Assembly (NCBI GenBank): GCA_041946825.1
Contig: JBHGBD010000001.1
Location: forward strand, 248,001 to 312,000
Length of the DNA: 64,000 nt
Source: CAZTHM01 sp041946825
GTDB taxonomy: Bacteria; Acidobacteriota; Terriglobia; UBA7540
Direction of reading: 5' to 3'
The notes under the pieces were generated by a model, which saw nothing but the letters and a program-made list of their open reading frames with translations, did no database searches and had not been told where the DNA came from. Numbering within the stretch: position 1 is the first letter of the stretch; each line of letters opens with the position of its first letter. A program made the translations under genes and the position numbers. Positions 25,225 to 34,225 of this stretch are shown piece after piece.

Positions 25225-26586
25225 TCATGCCCCGTGGATGCCGGTCTGCTCAATGCTCCGCCCGGCGTCGACCCTGAACCACAGCGCACCCGAACAGCCC
25301 GTCACTAGCGCGGCGAAATCCAGAGCCGTCGTCCATCCGAAATGCGTGGCAATGTAGGCGGTAAGTATCGGGGAAAGCCAGCCGCCCAGGTTCCCTGAAG
25401 TGTTCATCATGGCGGAAAGAGACCCGGAGAAGCTCGGCGCCAGGTCGATGCACGTTGCCCACCAAGTGGGAGTCGCGAACATGTTGAAGCCCATCGCTCC
25501 AGCAAGCAGCAAAATGCCCAGCGTGTTGTCGTGTGTGTGGGCACCCAGAGAAAGCAATACGGCTGAGCACGACATCCCGACCCAGACGATTGACTGCCGA
25601 CCGCGCCGCCGGCCGAATTTCGATACAGCCTGATCGGAGAGCCAGCCGCCCAGTGGCGCCATGATAACGACCGCCACGAAGGGAGCCGCTCCCCAGCGCC
25701 CGCCTTCCTCAATGCTCAGGCCGCGCACGCGAACCAGATAGAGGTAAAACCACGTGTAGAAAATGTAGTTCGGATACCCTTCGCAAAAATAGCTGAGAAT
25801 GAGCGCCCGCGTGGATTTGCTCGAGAGCAATTTTCGCCACGGTGGGCGGTTTCCGGTTGAAGGTATACGCGAGGTCTGGGGGGTGCTCGAGCGAATCAAC
25901 TCAAGTTCGGCCGCGTTGACCCGAGGGTGTTGTTCAGGCCGGCTGGTCGCGTAGAGATGCCAGCCCAGGGCGACTAACCCCCCCAGCGCCGCGCAAACGT
26001 AGAACGACAATCGCCAGCCCCAGCGTTGCATGAGCCACGAGATCAATCGCGGCGTGCTGGCGCCGCCTATGCCGACTCCCATCAGGAAGAGGCTGTTGCC
26101 AACGCCGCGGCCCTTCGCGCCCATCCAGAGCGCCACGATCTTATTGGCGTTGGGCAATGCGCATGCTTCGCCCACACCAATCAGGAATCGAACAACAAAG
26201 AACGCCGCCGCCAGCCCCATCCAATCCCGCAACGGCAGGCGTGGCGTCAAGGCCGTCAGCGCCGTGAAAGCCGACCACCAAACTACGGCGAATGTCAGCA
26301 CGCTACGCGGCCCGTATCGGTCGCCTGCCCAGCCGCCCGGAACCTGGAAGAGCGCGTAACCCAAAACAAAGCCGCTCAGAATCCATCCCATCGTCTCGGT
26401 TCCGAAGCCGAACTCGTCTTGCATGTAATGCCCTGCGATTCCCAGGTTCATGCGGTCGAGATACGTCAGCGCCGTGATGACGGTCAGCATCGCGAGCATT
26501 TGCCAGCGGACACGCGTGGGGCGAAGAGTCGGAGAACTTGTCCCAGGGGTGCCGGCAGGCGAGGGAGGCGGCGTTCCAGAAATCAT
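25225..26586 (-). CDS. MFS transporter, anion:cation symporter (ACS) type
   Basis: 453 residues with about 12 membrane helices. MFS features: ITALTYLDRMNLGIAGHYMQDEFG in helix 1, GWAGDRYGPRSVLTF after helix 2, and an intracellular loop between helices 6 and 7. The pattern fits the ACS family (hexuronate, galactonate or glucarate uptake). The C-terminus is basic. It is followed by a sugar-isomerase-like gene on the same strand (26612-27508 lies upstream), consistent with uptake of an organic acid or sugar acid; the substrate cannot be read from sequence. Confidence 0.9.
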   Translation of the reverse strand: MISGTPPPSPAGTPGTSSPTLRPTRVRWQMLAMLTVITALTYLDRMNLGIAGHYMQDEFGFGTETMGWILSGFVLGYALFQVPGGWAGDRYGPRSVLTFAVVWWSAFTALTALTPRLPLRDWMGLAAAFFVVRFLIGVGEACALPNANKIVALWMGAKGRGVGNSLFLMGVGIGGASTPRLISWLMQRWGWRLSFYVCAALGGLVALGWHLYATSRPEQHPRVNAAELELIRSSTPQTSRIPSTGNRPPWRKLLSSKSTRALILSYFCEGYPNYIFYTWFYLYLVRVRGLSIEEGGRWGAAPFVAVVIMAPLGGWLSDQAVSKFGRRRGRQSIVWVGMSCSAVLLSLGAHTHDNTLGILLLAGAMGFNMFATPTWWATCIDLAPSFSGSLSAMMNTSGNLGGWLSPILTAYIATHFGWTTALDFAALVTGCSGALWFRVDAGRSIEQTGIHGA

Positions 26587-26611
26587 CGCAAATTCCGACC
26601 TGCGTCCACGG

Positions 26612-27508
26612 TCACGCCATCAGTCCCTTAAGGTAGGTTATCGACTTGCGGATGTCTTCAAGCTGCCGTGGGCCTTCGATCTCGCGCTCGATCGTGACAG
26701 GACCACGATAGTTGAGCTCTTTGAGGCGCTGGAAGAGTCTCGGGAAATCCACTTTGCCTTGGCCGATGGGAACTTCCTCGCCCAGCTTGTGCGGGTCCGT
26801 GGGATAACGACCGTCTTTGGCGTGCAGGTTGCGCACGAGCGAGCCAATGACATCGAGCGCATCTACGGGGTTTCCCTTGCCATATAAAATCAGGTTGGCC
26901 ACGTCAAGGTTGATGCCCTGGTTGTCGAGCCCCACGTCGCGGATAGCGCGGAGCAGAGTGATAGGAGTCTCCTGCCCGGTTTCGTAGAGAAACATCAGGT
27001 CCAGCGATTTGCAGTGGGCCACCACTTCGTGGATCGCTTCCACAGTTTCCTTGTAGAGGGGATTTTTCTGATTTTCAGGAATGAATCCGCAATGCGTGTG
27101 CAGCGCCGGAATCCCGCAGCGCTTGGCAAATTCAGCGGCCCGCTTGAAGTGATCGATCCGGGCGCGGCGATATTCTCGCGGCACAAGTCCGATGGTTTCC
27201 GGGCCTCGATCGAAATCCCAAACCAACGGTCCGGGACCGAGCGTGATGAGTGTTGTAACTTCGATCGGGTAGCGCGCGACGGCGTCCTTGAACCTTTGCT
27301 CTACTTCCGCGCCGTACTCGTCAATTCCCGCCTGGCAGGTGGGCAGGCCGAGATCGTGAACCTTCGCCAGCCCTTTTTCGGGGTCTTTGGTCATGTGCAC
27401 GATCAGACCGAGTCGCATGCCTTTTTCGTCTTTCGGCGCAGCGAACAACGGCGTCGCCGCTACGGCAGCCGAAGTTTTGAGGAATTGCCGGCGGGTGGAA
27501 GATTTCAT
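26612..27508 (-). CDS. Secreted sugar phosphate isomerase/epimerase-like TIM-barrel protein
   Basis: 298 residues with a Tat-type leader (TRRQFLKTSAAVAATPLFA) and an AP-endonuclease 2-like xylose-isomerase TIM barrel: LGLIVHMTKDPEKGLAKVHDLGL, HTHCGFIPE, MFLYETGQETP, GINLDVANLILYGKG, RNLHAKDGRYP and GPVTIEREIEG. The metal residues (His, Glu, Asp, His) appear conserved. It is 25 bases upstream of the MFS gene, suggesting a catabolic unit for a sugar-like compound. Confidence 0.88.
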   Translation of the reverse strand: MKSSTRRQFLKTSAAVAATPLFAAPKDEKGMRLGLIVHMTKDPEKGLAKVHDLGLPTCQAGIDEYGAEVEQRFKDAVARYPIEVTTLITLGPGPLVWDFDRGPETIGLVPREYRRARIDHFKRAAEFAKRCGIPALHTHCGFIPENQKNPLYKETVEAIHEVVAHCKSLDLMFLYETGQETPITLLRAIRDVGLDNQGINLDVANLILYGKGNPVDALDVIGSLVRNLHAKDGRYPTDPHKLGEEVPIGQGKVDFPRLFQRLKELNYRGPVTIEREIEGPRQLEDIRKSITYLKGLMA

Positions 27509-27670
27509 AGTGATGGCGCTCCCTGATAATTTGCCTCGCGGTGCTGGCTCACACTCAATGCAGCACCTGTGCCGCCATCATAGATGAAGTCCGTATTTAT
27601 TAGAAGCCGGATTCGAGGGGGCTGGCGGCACGCGGCCTTGGCTTGGCAATTCCCGCACCGAACGACGCCG

Positions 27671-28636
27671 CTACTGCAGCGGCGCGAACTTCGTACCGTC
27701 CCACCCGCAGAGTCTCTCAATGTTGATCGTATCAACCGGCTCATCGCGGCCCAGGACATGGACTTCGACTTTGCCTTTCCATACCGGTTCGCTGATCCTG
27801 CCGCGCGCACGAAACTCGATATCACCTTTGGTCACGGTGCCGGGAAGCCCGATATTTTTTTGGGGCGGCGTGAACGTTTGATATCGGGCCGGAAATGAAC
27901 CGAGATTGCTGAATTCTACCGGAGCTCTCCACAAGAGTTTGAACGTCCCGGCTTCGAGCCTGCGAATCACAACATTCACCCCCGAATTCGCCGGTCCCAG
28001 ATTGAAGCCTTCCCGGGTCACCAGACATTCATTTCCGTCGCCCAAAAGATCACGGGCCTCAAGCGCGGAGATTCCCGCCTGCATCTCCGAAAATGGAAAC
28101 TCGAGAGAAGGCCCGAGTGAGTACCCCGCGGGTGACCGCAAGAAGACCTGTAAGCGAGCTTGGGCGAATCTTGGCGAGCCGAGGAAGCAGACAAGTGCCG
28201 GTTCCCCACTTCCTTGTCGAAGCAGATAACGCGCGATGGCCATATCGGCTGCCGTGAAGTCCTCGAGATACGCTCCACCCAGGAGCTTCAGAAGTCCAGA
28301 GTCGCGTGGAAACTGACTTAAAGGGAAGGAATCAAGGCTGGCGGACTCAACCCAGGCGGTTTCGGCGGTCAGTCTAACAGGATCGACAGCGTCGACACGA
28401 GTCCACATCCGGCCTCCGGCTCGCTTCGACTCAAATGCCGGCAGGAGCGCGCCATGCCCCAGGCGAAGGGCGGTCTTCTTTCGCTCCGAGGGTGAAGCCT
28501 TCGCCTCGGCGAAGTCCTTGCTGACATAACACCACCCGATCGGCGCCGGCGGCTTTTTGTTCTTTTCTTCCGCGGAAACTCCCGCGAGAGCAAATGCAAT
28601 GATGACGAAAAACGGCGCAAGCGTTCGGAGTTTCAT
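27671..28636 (-). CDS. Secreted protein of unknown function
   Basis: 321 residues with a clear signal peptide (LAPFFVIIAFALAGVSAEEK). I do not recognise a family. The first 100 residues resemble a bacterial SH3-like fold (GWCYVSKDFAEAKASPSERKK; AWVESASLD), the rest is beta-rich and ends CGWDGTKFAPLQ, a close that is common in secreted proteins with 'WDG..F' repeats. It stands divergently to the B12-regulated operon, so the two may share an intergenic region but no regulatory link is shown. Confidence 0.7.
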   Translation of the reverse strand: MKLRTLAPFFVIIAFALAGVSAEEKNKKPPAPIGWCYVSKDFAEAKASPSERKKTALRLGHGALLPAFESKRAGGRMWTRVDAVDPVRLTAETAWVESASLDSFPLSQFPRDSGLLKLLGGAYLEDFTAADMAIARYLLRQGSGEPALVCFLGSPRFAQARLQVFLRSPAGYSLGPSLEFPFSEMQAGISALEARDLLGDGNECLVTREGFNLGPANSGVNVVIRRLEAGTFKLLWRAPVEFSNLGSFPARYQTFTPPQKNIGLPGTVTKGDIEFRARGRISEPVWKGKVEVHVLGRDEPVDTINIERLCGWDGTKFAPLQ

Positions 28637-28668
28637 CTTACCGGCTATTGTTCATGTTTGCTGGAACT

Positions 28669-28697
28669 TTGACAAACGAAATCTCAGGGCATAGACT
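28669..28697 (+). promoter_or_regulatory. Promoter of the B12 uptake operon
   Basis: TTGACA (28669-28674), a 17-base spacer, TAGACT (28692-28697). It is immediately upstream of the riboswitch, as expected for a constitutive promoter with downstream RNA control. Confidence 0.8.
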
Positions 28698-28704
28698 ACC
28701 GCTT

Positions 28705-28927
28705 GCTGACAAGCAGCCCAGGCGAGTCCCCGGCAATTCGGGGCACAAAAGGGAAGGCCGTGAAAATCGGCCACGGTCCCGCCACTGTAAACGGCGGGCC
28801 TTGCGATTCCGCCCCGCGGGATTGTAGCGGGGCGAGCCACTGCCCGTGGTTGCGTTGATTTGAACCACGGTGGGAAGGCGCGGCAAGGCCGGAACGAATT
28901 CCGTGAGTCAGGAAACCTGCCTGGGTG
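28705..28927 (+). ncRNA. Cobalamin riboswitch
   Basis: The conserved core is present: AAAAGGGAAGGCCGTGAAA near 28747, then the B12-box-like GGTCCCGCCACTGTAA (28776-28791), GAGCCACTG (28834-28842), GGGAAGG (28872-28878) and the closing GTCAGGAAACCTGCCTGG (28907-28924). Adenosylcobalamin binding should lower expression of the downstream transport genes. Confidence 0.96.
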
Positions 28928-28998
28928 ATGGAGCTCGATCCTCCCTGGAGGAATCGGGCCGCCGCGCACTCTTCGCGAGAAGGAGTGGGTGGAACGCG

Positions 28999-29034
28999 CC
29001 CCGCCCTCTTGAGAGTGTGCGGGGTGTTTGCTTC
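28999..29034 (+). terminator. Riboswitch-controlled intrinsic terminator
   Basis: CCCCGC (28999-29004) pairs with GCGGGG (29019-29024) with further CTC/GAG pairing inside, followed by a T-rich run (TGTTTGCTT). It lies 70 bases after the riboswitch and 27 before the btuF start, the expected place for the expression platform. Confidence 0.75.
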
Positions 29035-29050
29035 TGTGGGTCACTCACTG

Positions 29051-30013
29051 ATGTTCCGCAATGGATTGTGTCGCGACTTGGGCTCTGGATGCAGGCATCG
29101 CGGTCGAGCGATCCGATCACGATACGTACGGCTCATTCTTGCCGCGCTGATTTTCGGGTGCCTCGCGAACTCACTGCACGGACGCTGGGTCGATGACCAG
29201 ACTGGACGGCGAGTGGAAGTACCCGAGCACCCCCAGCGGCTCGTCTCACTGGCCCCCAGCATCACCGAGACTCTCTTTGCCTTGGGAGTAGGTGAGAATA
29301 TCGTAGGCGATACGGACTACTGCGACTACCCGCCCGAAGCGAAGTTGAAGCCGCATGTCGGGCCGATCCTCAATCCCAATCTCGAAAGAATCGTTGCGCT
29401 CAAGCCGGACCTCGTTCTGGGAAGCCCCGAGGCCAACCGGCGCGAGACGGCGGACCGGCTCGCCGGCTTCGGAATTCCTCTTTACGGCGTCACCGCGCAT
29501 TCCGTGGACGAAATGCTTGGCTCAATCGAAGATCTCGGGCGCGTGCTTGCACGGGAGGACCAGTCGAACAGGCTCACGGCAAATCTCCGGCGACGAATCG
29601 AAGCCGTGGAGAAATGCGTGGCCCCGCTTCGGCGCCCCAGAGTTCTGTTCGTAGTTTGGTATCGGCCGCTGACCACGGCGGGGCCGAAGACGTTTATCTC
29701 GGATGTGATTCGTCGCGCGGGCGGCATTTCGATCGCCGAGGATTTGAAGGGAGAATGGCCGCGCATGAGCCTGGAAGAGGCGCTGCATCGCGATCCGGAC
29801 GTGATTCTCTTCCCCCGTGCCGAGTCGTTTTCACCCTCCCTGGAGGAATTCTTGAAATTGCCTGGCTGGCGGGAGATGCGCGCCGTAAAGCAACGGAAAA
29901 TGTACTTCGTCTCGGAGGCCATTATCCGTCCCAGCCCGCGCCTCGTGGATGCGCTGGAAGAAGTTGCACGAGCCCTGCATCCGCCGGGTGAAGCGCAGGA
30001 GATGTCAAAGTGA
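29051..30013 (+). CDS. btuF: Cobalamin ABC transporter substrate-binding protein BtuF
   Basis: 320 residues. An N-terminal leader (YVRLILAALIFGCLANSLHG) directs it to the periplasm. The family hallmark PQRLVSLAPSITETLFALGVGENIVGDTDYCDYP is clear, followed by a lobe with GLPVYG-type residues and the closing LPGWREMRAVKQRKMYF. The ATG at 29051 is the first after the terminator hairpin; a longer frame back to 28925 would begin in the riboswitch and is rejected. The stop overlaps the btuC GTG by four bases. Cobalamin riboswitch control and the btuC, btuD neighbours fix the substrate. Confidence 0.95.
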   Translation: MFRNGLCRDLGSGCRHRGRAIRSRYVRLILAALIFGCLANSLHGRWVDDQTGRRVEVPEHPQRLVSLAPSITETLFALGVGENIVGDTDYCDYPPEAKLKPHVGPILNPNLERIVALKPDLVLGSPEANRRETADRLAGFGIPLYGVTAHSVDEMLGSIEDLGRVLAREDQSNRLTANLRRRIEAVEKCVAPLRRPRVLFVVWYRPLTTAGPKTFISDVIRRAGGISIAEDLKGEWPRMSLEEALHRDPDVILFPRAESFSPSLEEFLKLPGWREMRAVKQRKMYFVSEAIIRPSPRLVDALEEVARALHPPGEAQEMSK

Positions 30014-31011
30014 AGGTAGCCGCCACGCGCCGTAACGCCTTGATGCTGACGTTCGCGCTTTGCGTGGGGCTTGGTCTGGTGGCTCTCGGCGCCCTGGCGT
30101 TTGGAGGCGTGCGGCTGACTCCCGGTGAAGTTTGGGAAGGCCTGCGAGCAAGCGGCTTGCATCCCGAGGCGACGACGATCGTCCGGGAGATCCGCTTGCC
30201 ACGCATCCTGCTCGCCATCCTAGTTGGCGCGGCACTGGGAGTTTCCGGCACCACGCTACAAGCGTTGCTGCGCAACCCGCTCGCGGATCCCTATGTCCTG
30301 GGAATTTCCAGCGGTGCGGCGCTGGGCGCGATCGTGGCGCTTTGGATTGGCGGGAGTATCGCCGCGGCTTCGCCGATCGTGGCGTTCGGCGGCGCGCTGG
30401 CGACCACGGCCTGGGTTTACCTGCTCGGTCGCCGCGCCGGCCGCCTGGCGAGTTACACGCTGGTGCTGGCGGGCGTCGTGACGGCTTCGTTTCTCTCCGC
30501 CGTCATTCTCTTTGTGCTGACGATGCTTTCCACGCGCGACGTCCGCGGCGTTGCCTTCTGGCTGATGGGCGACCTCAGTGTTGTGACCGACGCCCAGCTC
30601 AGAGTGCTTTTTCCCGTAGTCCTCTTGGGTGTCGCCGCGCTCTATTTCTTCGCTAAAGATCTCAACGTCCTGCTGCTTGGAGAAGAAGAGGCCGCGCACC
30701 TCGGTGTCAACGTGACGCGTGTCACGACGACGATCTACGTTCTCGCTTCGTTGCTGACGGGTCTGGCGGTGTCGGTGAGCGGCGCGATCGGATACCTCGG
30801 ACTCCTGGTGCCGCACTTGGGGCGCATGGCCGTGGGCAGCGACCACAGAACATTGCTTCCCGTTTCGGCTCTCGGCGGGGCGATCTTTCTTGTGCTCTCT
30901 GACACGCTGGCCCGCACTATCGTCGCCCCGGGAGAACTCCCCGTCGGCGCGGTGACGGCGGTCGCGGGGGCGCCGGTGTTTATCTATTTGTTGCGTAGAA
31001 CCGCAGGCTGA
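30010..31011 (+). CDS. btuC: Cobalamin ABC transporter permease BtuC
   Basis: 333 residues of the FecCD family with about ten membrane helices. Signature stretches are IRLPRILLAILVGAALGVSGTTLQALLRNPLADPYVLGISSGA, the cytoplasmic coupling region, and LGLLVPHLGRMAVGSDHR. It starts with GTG overlapping the btuF stop (GTGA), which indicates translational coupling. It carries B12 through the inner membrane with BtuD. Confidence 0.95.
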   Translation: MKVAATRRNALMLTFALCVGLGLVALGALAFGGVRLTPGEVWEGLRASGLHPEATTIVREIRLPRILLAILVGAALGVSGTTLQALLRNPLADPYVLGISSGAALGAIVALWIGGSIAAASPIVAFGGALATTAWVYLLGRRAGRLASYTLVLAGVVTASFLSAVILFVLTMLSTRDVRGVAFWLMGDLSVVTDAQLRVLFPVVLLGVAALYFFAKDLNVLLLGEEEAAHLGVNVTRVTTTIYVLASLLTGLAVSVSGAIGYLGLLVPHLGRMAVGSDHRTLLPVSALGGAIFLVLSDTLARTIVAPGELPVGAVTAVAGAPVFIYLLRRTAG

Positions 31012-31017
31012 CGTAGA

Positions 31018-31067
31018 AAGTCGAAAGTTGAAAAGTCGAACGCTGAAAGCTGAAGACTGACGGCTGA
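31018..31067. repeat. Heptamer array between btuC and btuD (7 units)
   Basis: AAGTCGA, AAGTTGA, AAAGTCGA (one 8-base slip), ACGCTGA, AAGCTGA, AGACTGA, CGGCTGA, seven bases after the btuC stop. Read along the gene it has the same purine-rich sense as the arrays after groEL and at 59345. Confidence 0.82.
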
Positions 31068-31082
31068 AAACGAACACCTTCA

Positions 31083-31916
31083 ATGATGAATGGAGGAGAG
31101 ACAATCCTGACGAATGGCGCAACTGCGGCCATGCAACCTGGCGTCGACCTGAACGTTGACGGCGTGACCTTTCGCTATCCGCATTTCGAATTGGCGCCGA
31201 CGAGCTTCGAGGCGAAAGCGGGTGAGTTGCTCGCGATTATCGGCCCCAACGGCTCGGGGAAATCGACCCTCCTGGAAATCGCCAGCGGGCACTTGAAGCC
31301 GCGGGGGGGCACTGTTCATCTCGGGCAACAAGATCTTCACCGGCTCGACCCCCGCCGGCGCGCGCAACGCGTCGGCCTGGCGCGCCAGGAGACGATCCTG
31401 CTCTTCTCCTTCGAGGTGCGCGAGTTCGTTCTCCAGGGCCGTCATCCGCACCTCGGCCGAGGCTTGTTTGAGTCCCCCGAGGACGAGCGTTCGGTGGAAT
31501 GGGCGTTGGAAATGACGAATCTCCGGGCGCTTGCCGGCCGCCGTATTCTGGAAATTTCGAGCGGCGAGTTCCAGCGCGCCGTCTTAGCCCGAGCGTTGGC
31601 CCAGCGGCCGAGACTCCTGCTGCTCGATGAGCCCACCGCCAACCTGGACATCGGATATCAAATCGAGATGGTGAGCCTGTTGCGGAGACTCGCCGCGGCG
31701 GAAAACTTCGTCGCGGTCATTGTTACCCACGAGCTGAATCTGGCGGCGGAGTTGGCGGACGATCTGGTTCTTCTCGACGCCGGGCGCTGCCTGGCGCAGG
31801 GAAAGCCCGAGCAGGTGCTGCAATCGGAATTGTTGAGCCGCGTCTTCCGTACCCGCGTGCTGGTTGACCGGAACCCCTCGAGCGGCCGCCCTCGTGTCAC
31901 CTGGGTTGCGCCCTGA
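31083..31916 (+). CDS. btuD: Cobalamin ABC transporter ATPase BtuD
   Basis: 277 residues. Walker A IIGPNGSGKSTLLEIASG, Q-loop ARQETILLFSFEV, signature ISSGEFQRAVLARALAQ and Walker B LLLLDEPTANLDIGY, with the FecE/BtuD H-loop VIVTHELNLAAELAD. It energises BtuCD. The start is the first of several ATG codons (31083); no Shine-Dalgarno precedes it, and a GGAGGAG at 31091 suggests that a later start could be used. A heptamer array lies between it and btuC. Confidence 0.93.
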   Translation: MMNGGETILTNGATAAMQPGVDLNVDGVTFRYPHFELAPTSFEAKAGELLAIIGPNGSGKSTLLEIASGHLKPRGGTVHLGQQDLHRLDPRRRAQRVGLARQETILLFSFEVREFVLQGRHPHLGRGLFESPEDERSVEWALEMTNLRALAGRRILEISSGEFQRAVLARALAQRPRLLLLDEPTANLDIGYQIEMVSLLRRLAAAENFVAVIVTHELNLAAELADDLVLLDAGRCLAQGKPEQVLQSELLSRVFRTRVLVDRNPSSGRPRVTWVAP

Positions 31917-32022
31917 TGGCTGGCGCGCCGCAAGGCGAGACGGCTTGCGGCAGTCCCCGGCTTCTGATACTTTGCACCCGCGCGAAAACTTCCTCATTGA
32001 TCCTCGCAAGAAGGAGTTCACG

Positions 32023-33261
32023 ATGAATCGTCAGCCATCCTCCTCAGGGAAGAGCCCCGCTCCGGTAAACCGGCGGCAATTTATCGCGGGCGCCGGTGCG
32101 GCGCTTTCATTCAGCGTGATGAAACCGCAATTGGTCCGCGGGACTGCGGTCAATTCCAAGATTACTTTGGGCATCATTGGCTGCGGCGGGCGCGGGACAT
32201 GGATCGGCGACCTCTTCAAGAAACACGGCGGTTACGAAATCGTTGCCGGAGCGGACTACTTTCAGGACCGGGTTGACAACTTCGGCGGAAGATTAAACGT
32301 TCCGGCGGAACGACGCTTTACCGGACTTTCCGGCTACAAGAGATTGCTGGAAGAAAAAGTTGACGCGGTGGCCATCGAGAGCCCGCCGTACTTCCACCCC
32401 GAGCAGGCGGCGGCAGCCGTGGAAGCCGGCGCGCACGTCTATCTGGCCAAGCCCATTGCCGTGGACGTGGCCGGCTGCCAGAGCGTTGAAGCAAGCGCAA
32501 AAGAAGCCGCGGCGAAGAAGCTTTGTTTCCTGGTTGATTTTCAGACGCGCACCGATCCTTTCTATCAGGAGGCCATCCGGCGCGTGCAGGCGGGCCAGAT
32601 CGGCCGCGTCGTCTGCGGAGAGGCCACCTACATCGCGGGCGATCCCTTCACGCAGCACGCCGCGCAGTTGCTGGCCGATCCGGGGAATCCGGAGCGGCAA
32701 CTGCGTGCCTGGGGCCTGAGCCGCGCGCTTTCGGGAGATATCATCACTGAGCAGAATATCCACTCGCTGGATGTCATGGCCTGGGTCTTGGACCAGGCGC
32801 CGGTTCGCGCGGTCGGGGCGGGGGGACGCAAAGCCCGCAACGCCGGCGACTGCTGGGACCACTTCTCGGTGATTTTCCATTTTGCGGACGATTTGATTGT
32901 TACTTTTTGCTCCAAACAGTTTGGCGCGGGCTGGGACGACATACTCTGCCGGATGTACGGCACGGAAGGAACTATTGATACGCACTACTCGGGTGACGTT
33001 TCCATCCGCGGGAAGAATCCGTACCCGGGCGGCAAGGCGGAAAATATGTATGCCAACGGCGCGATTCGTAACATCGCGACGTTTCACGAGAACGTCACCC
33101 AGGGAGACGTTACGAATCCCACGGTGGCCCCCAGTGTTCGCAGTAACCTCACCACGATCGTCGGACGCACGGCAGCCTATCGCCGACAGGAAGTGACATG
33201 GGACGAAGTCATGAAGGCGAATGAAAAGCTGGAGTTCAACGCGCACGGGCTGAAGGCTTGA
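32023..33261 (+). CDS. Gfo/Idh/MocA-type oxidoreductase with Tat leader
   Basis: 412 residues from the ATG at 32023, which has AAGGAG upstream (32011). A twin-arginine leader (NRRQFIAGAGAALSFSVMKP) is followed by the NAD(P)-binding domain (ITLGIIGCGGRGTWIGDLF; YFHPEQAAAAVEAGAHVYLAKPIAVDVAG, the E-K-P active-site motif) and the C-terminal alpha/beta substrate domain. Such enzymes oxidise or epimerise sugars and are often exported in Acidobacteriota- and Planctomycetes-type organisms. It pairs with the next gene. Confidence 0.92.
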   Translation: MNRQPSSSGKSPAPVNRRQFIAGAGAALSFSVMKPQLVRGTAVNSKITLGIIGCGGRGTWIGDLFKKHGGYEIVAGADYFQDRVDNFGGRLNVPAERRFTGLSGYKRLLEEKVDAVAIESPPYFHPEQAAAAVEAGAHVYLAKPIAVDVAGCQSVEASAKEAAAKKLCFLVDFQTRTDPFYQEAIRRVQAGQIGRVVCGEATYIAGDPFTQHAAQLLADPGNPERQLRAWGLSRALSGDIITEQNIHSLDVMAWVLDQAPVRAVGAGGRKARNAGDCWDHFSVIFHFADDLIVTFCSKQFGAGWDDILCRMYGTEGTIDTHYSGDVSIRGKNPYPGGKAENMYANGAIRNIATFHENVTQGDVTNPTVAPSVRSNLTTIVGRTAAYRRQEVTWDEVMKANEKLEFNAHGLKA

Positions 33262-33295
33262 ACCAGTGCCGAGGTTGGGCGGCGGAGGAGTAACC

Positions 33296-34150
33296 ATGAG
33301 AATGACACGCAGAGAAATGCTCGCCAGCCTGGCAGTGGCGGGGCTGGCGCTGAAAGTCAAGGAACTGAAAGCGGCGGCTCCGAACGTCAGGATCGGCGCG
33401 TGTGACTGGACGCTTGGTAAGCGGACCGACCCCGCCGCCCTCGCAATCGCGAAACGTGTTGGCCTCGATGGGATTATGGTGGACGTTGGAAACTGGCGGC
33501 GGGATGTGCCGCTCCGCAAGCCGGAGCTTCAGAAGAAATACCTCGAAATGCAAAAGCAGATCGGGATTCCGGTATCGTCGCTGGCGATCGGAACGCTGAA
33601 CGAAATTCCGTTGAAGAGTGATCCCCGCGCCGAGCAGTGGCTTTCCGACAGCGTCGATGTCGCGAAGGCGATGGGCCTCACCGTGATTCTGGTGCCGTTT
33701 TTCGGAAACGGAGACCTGCGGAACGACAAGATGGGGACAGACGCTGTGGTTGCCGCGCTCAAACGGGTAGCGCCCAAGGCGGAAAAACAGGGCGTAATCC
33801 TCGGCTTGGAGAGCTGGCTCAGTGCCGAGCAGCACGTTGACATCATGGATCGCGTCGGTTCTCCCGCCGTACAGGTTTACTACGATGTCGGGAATTCGCA
33901 GAAGGCGGGATATGACATCTTCAAGGAAATCCGCTGGCTGGGCAAACGCATTTGCGAATTCCATGCCAAGGACAACGACGATCTCTACGGGAAGGGTACG
34001 ATGAGTTTTCCTGAAGTGCGACGGGCGATGGAAGAAATCGGGTACAGCGGCTGGATGCAGATCGAGGGCACCAAGATGCCGCTGGGTATCGAAGCCAGCG
34101 TTCGCGCCGACCTTGAGTACTTGCGCACGATCTTCCCCCCGCAGGGCTGA
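33296..34150 (+). CDS. Sugar phosphate isomerase/epimerase-like protein
   Basis: 284 residues from the ATG at 33296 behind a strong GGAGGAG. The leader (MRMTRREMLASLAVAGLALKV) resembles a Tat signal, followed by an AP-endonuclease 2-like TIM barrel: RIGACDWTLGKRTDPAALAIAKRVGLDGIMVDVG, GLESWLSAEQHVDIMDRV, YYDVGNSQKAGYDI, CEFHAKDNDDLYG. It follows the Gfo/Idh/MocA gene by 34 bases, a common sugar-processing pair. Its own terminator lies after it. Confidence 0.9.
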   Translation: MRMTRREMLASLAVAGLALKVKELKAAAPNVRIGACDWTLGKRTDPAALAIAKRVGLDGIMVDVGNWRRDVPLRKPELQKKYLEMQKQIGIPVSSLAIGTLNEIPLKSDPRAEQWLSDSVDVAKAMGLTVILVPFFGNGDLRNDKMGTDAVVAALKRVAPKAEKQGVILGLESWLSAEQHVDIMDRVGSPAVQVYYDVGNSQKAGYDIFKEIRWLGKRICEFHAKDNDDLYGKGTMSFPEVRRAMEEIGYSGWMQIEGTKMPLGIEASVRADLEYLRTIFPPQG

Positions 34151-34173
34151 GCGGCCAGGTGGCGGCGATCCTT

Positions 34174-34194
34174 GCCCGGCGGCGGGCGTTTTTT
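34174..34194 (+). terminator. Rho-independent terminator
   Basis: GCCCG (34174-34178) and CGGGC (34183-34187) form a 5-bp stem with loop GCGG, followed by TTTTTT (34189-34194). It ends the oxidoreductase-isomerase transcript. Confidence 0.8.
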
Positions 34195-34196
34195 AC

Positions 34197-34225
34197 TTGA
34201 CAAATCAGGGTCAGAGCGGTAGTCT
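34197..34225 (+). promoter_or_regulatory. Strong sigma-70-like promoter in the gatB leader region
   Basis: TTGACA (34197-34202), 17 bases, TAGTCT (34220-34225), starting three bases after the previous terminator. A transcript from here would have a 415-base leader before gatB. Confidence 0.6.

Noticed and set aside
28925..29050. Start of btuF at 28925.
   Set aside because: That start lies in the last bases of the riboswitch and the frame would run through the terminator hairpin; the ATG at 29051 is followed by a signal peptide.
31864..32022. N-terminal extension of the Gfo/Idh/MocA protein back to 31864.
   Set aside because: It overlaps btuD and reads as basic low-complexity sequence; the ATG at 32023 has a strong ribosome site and a Tat leader.
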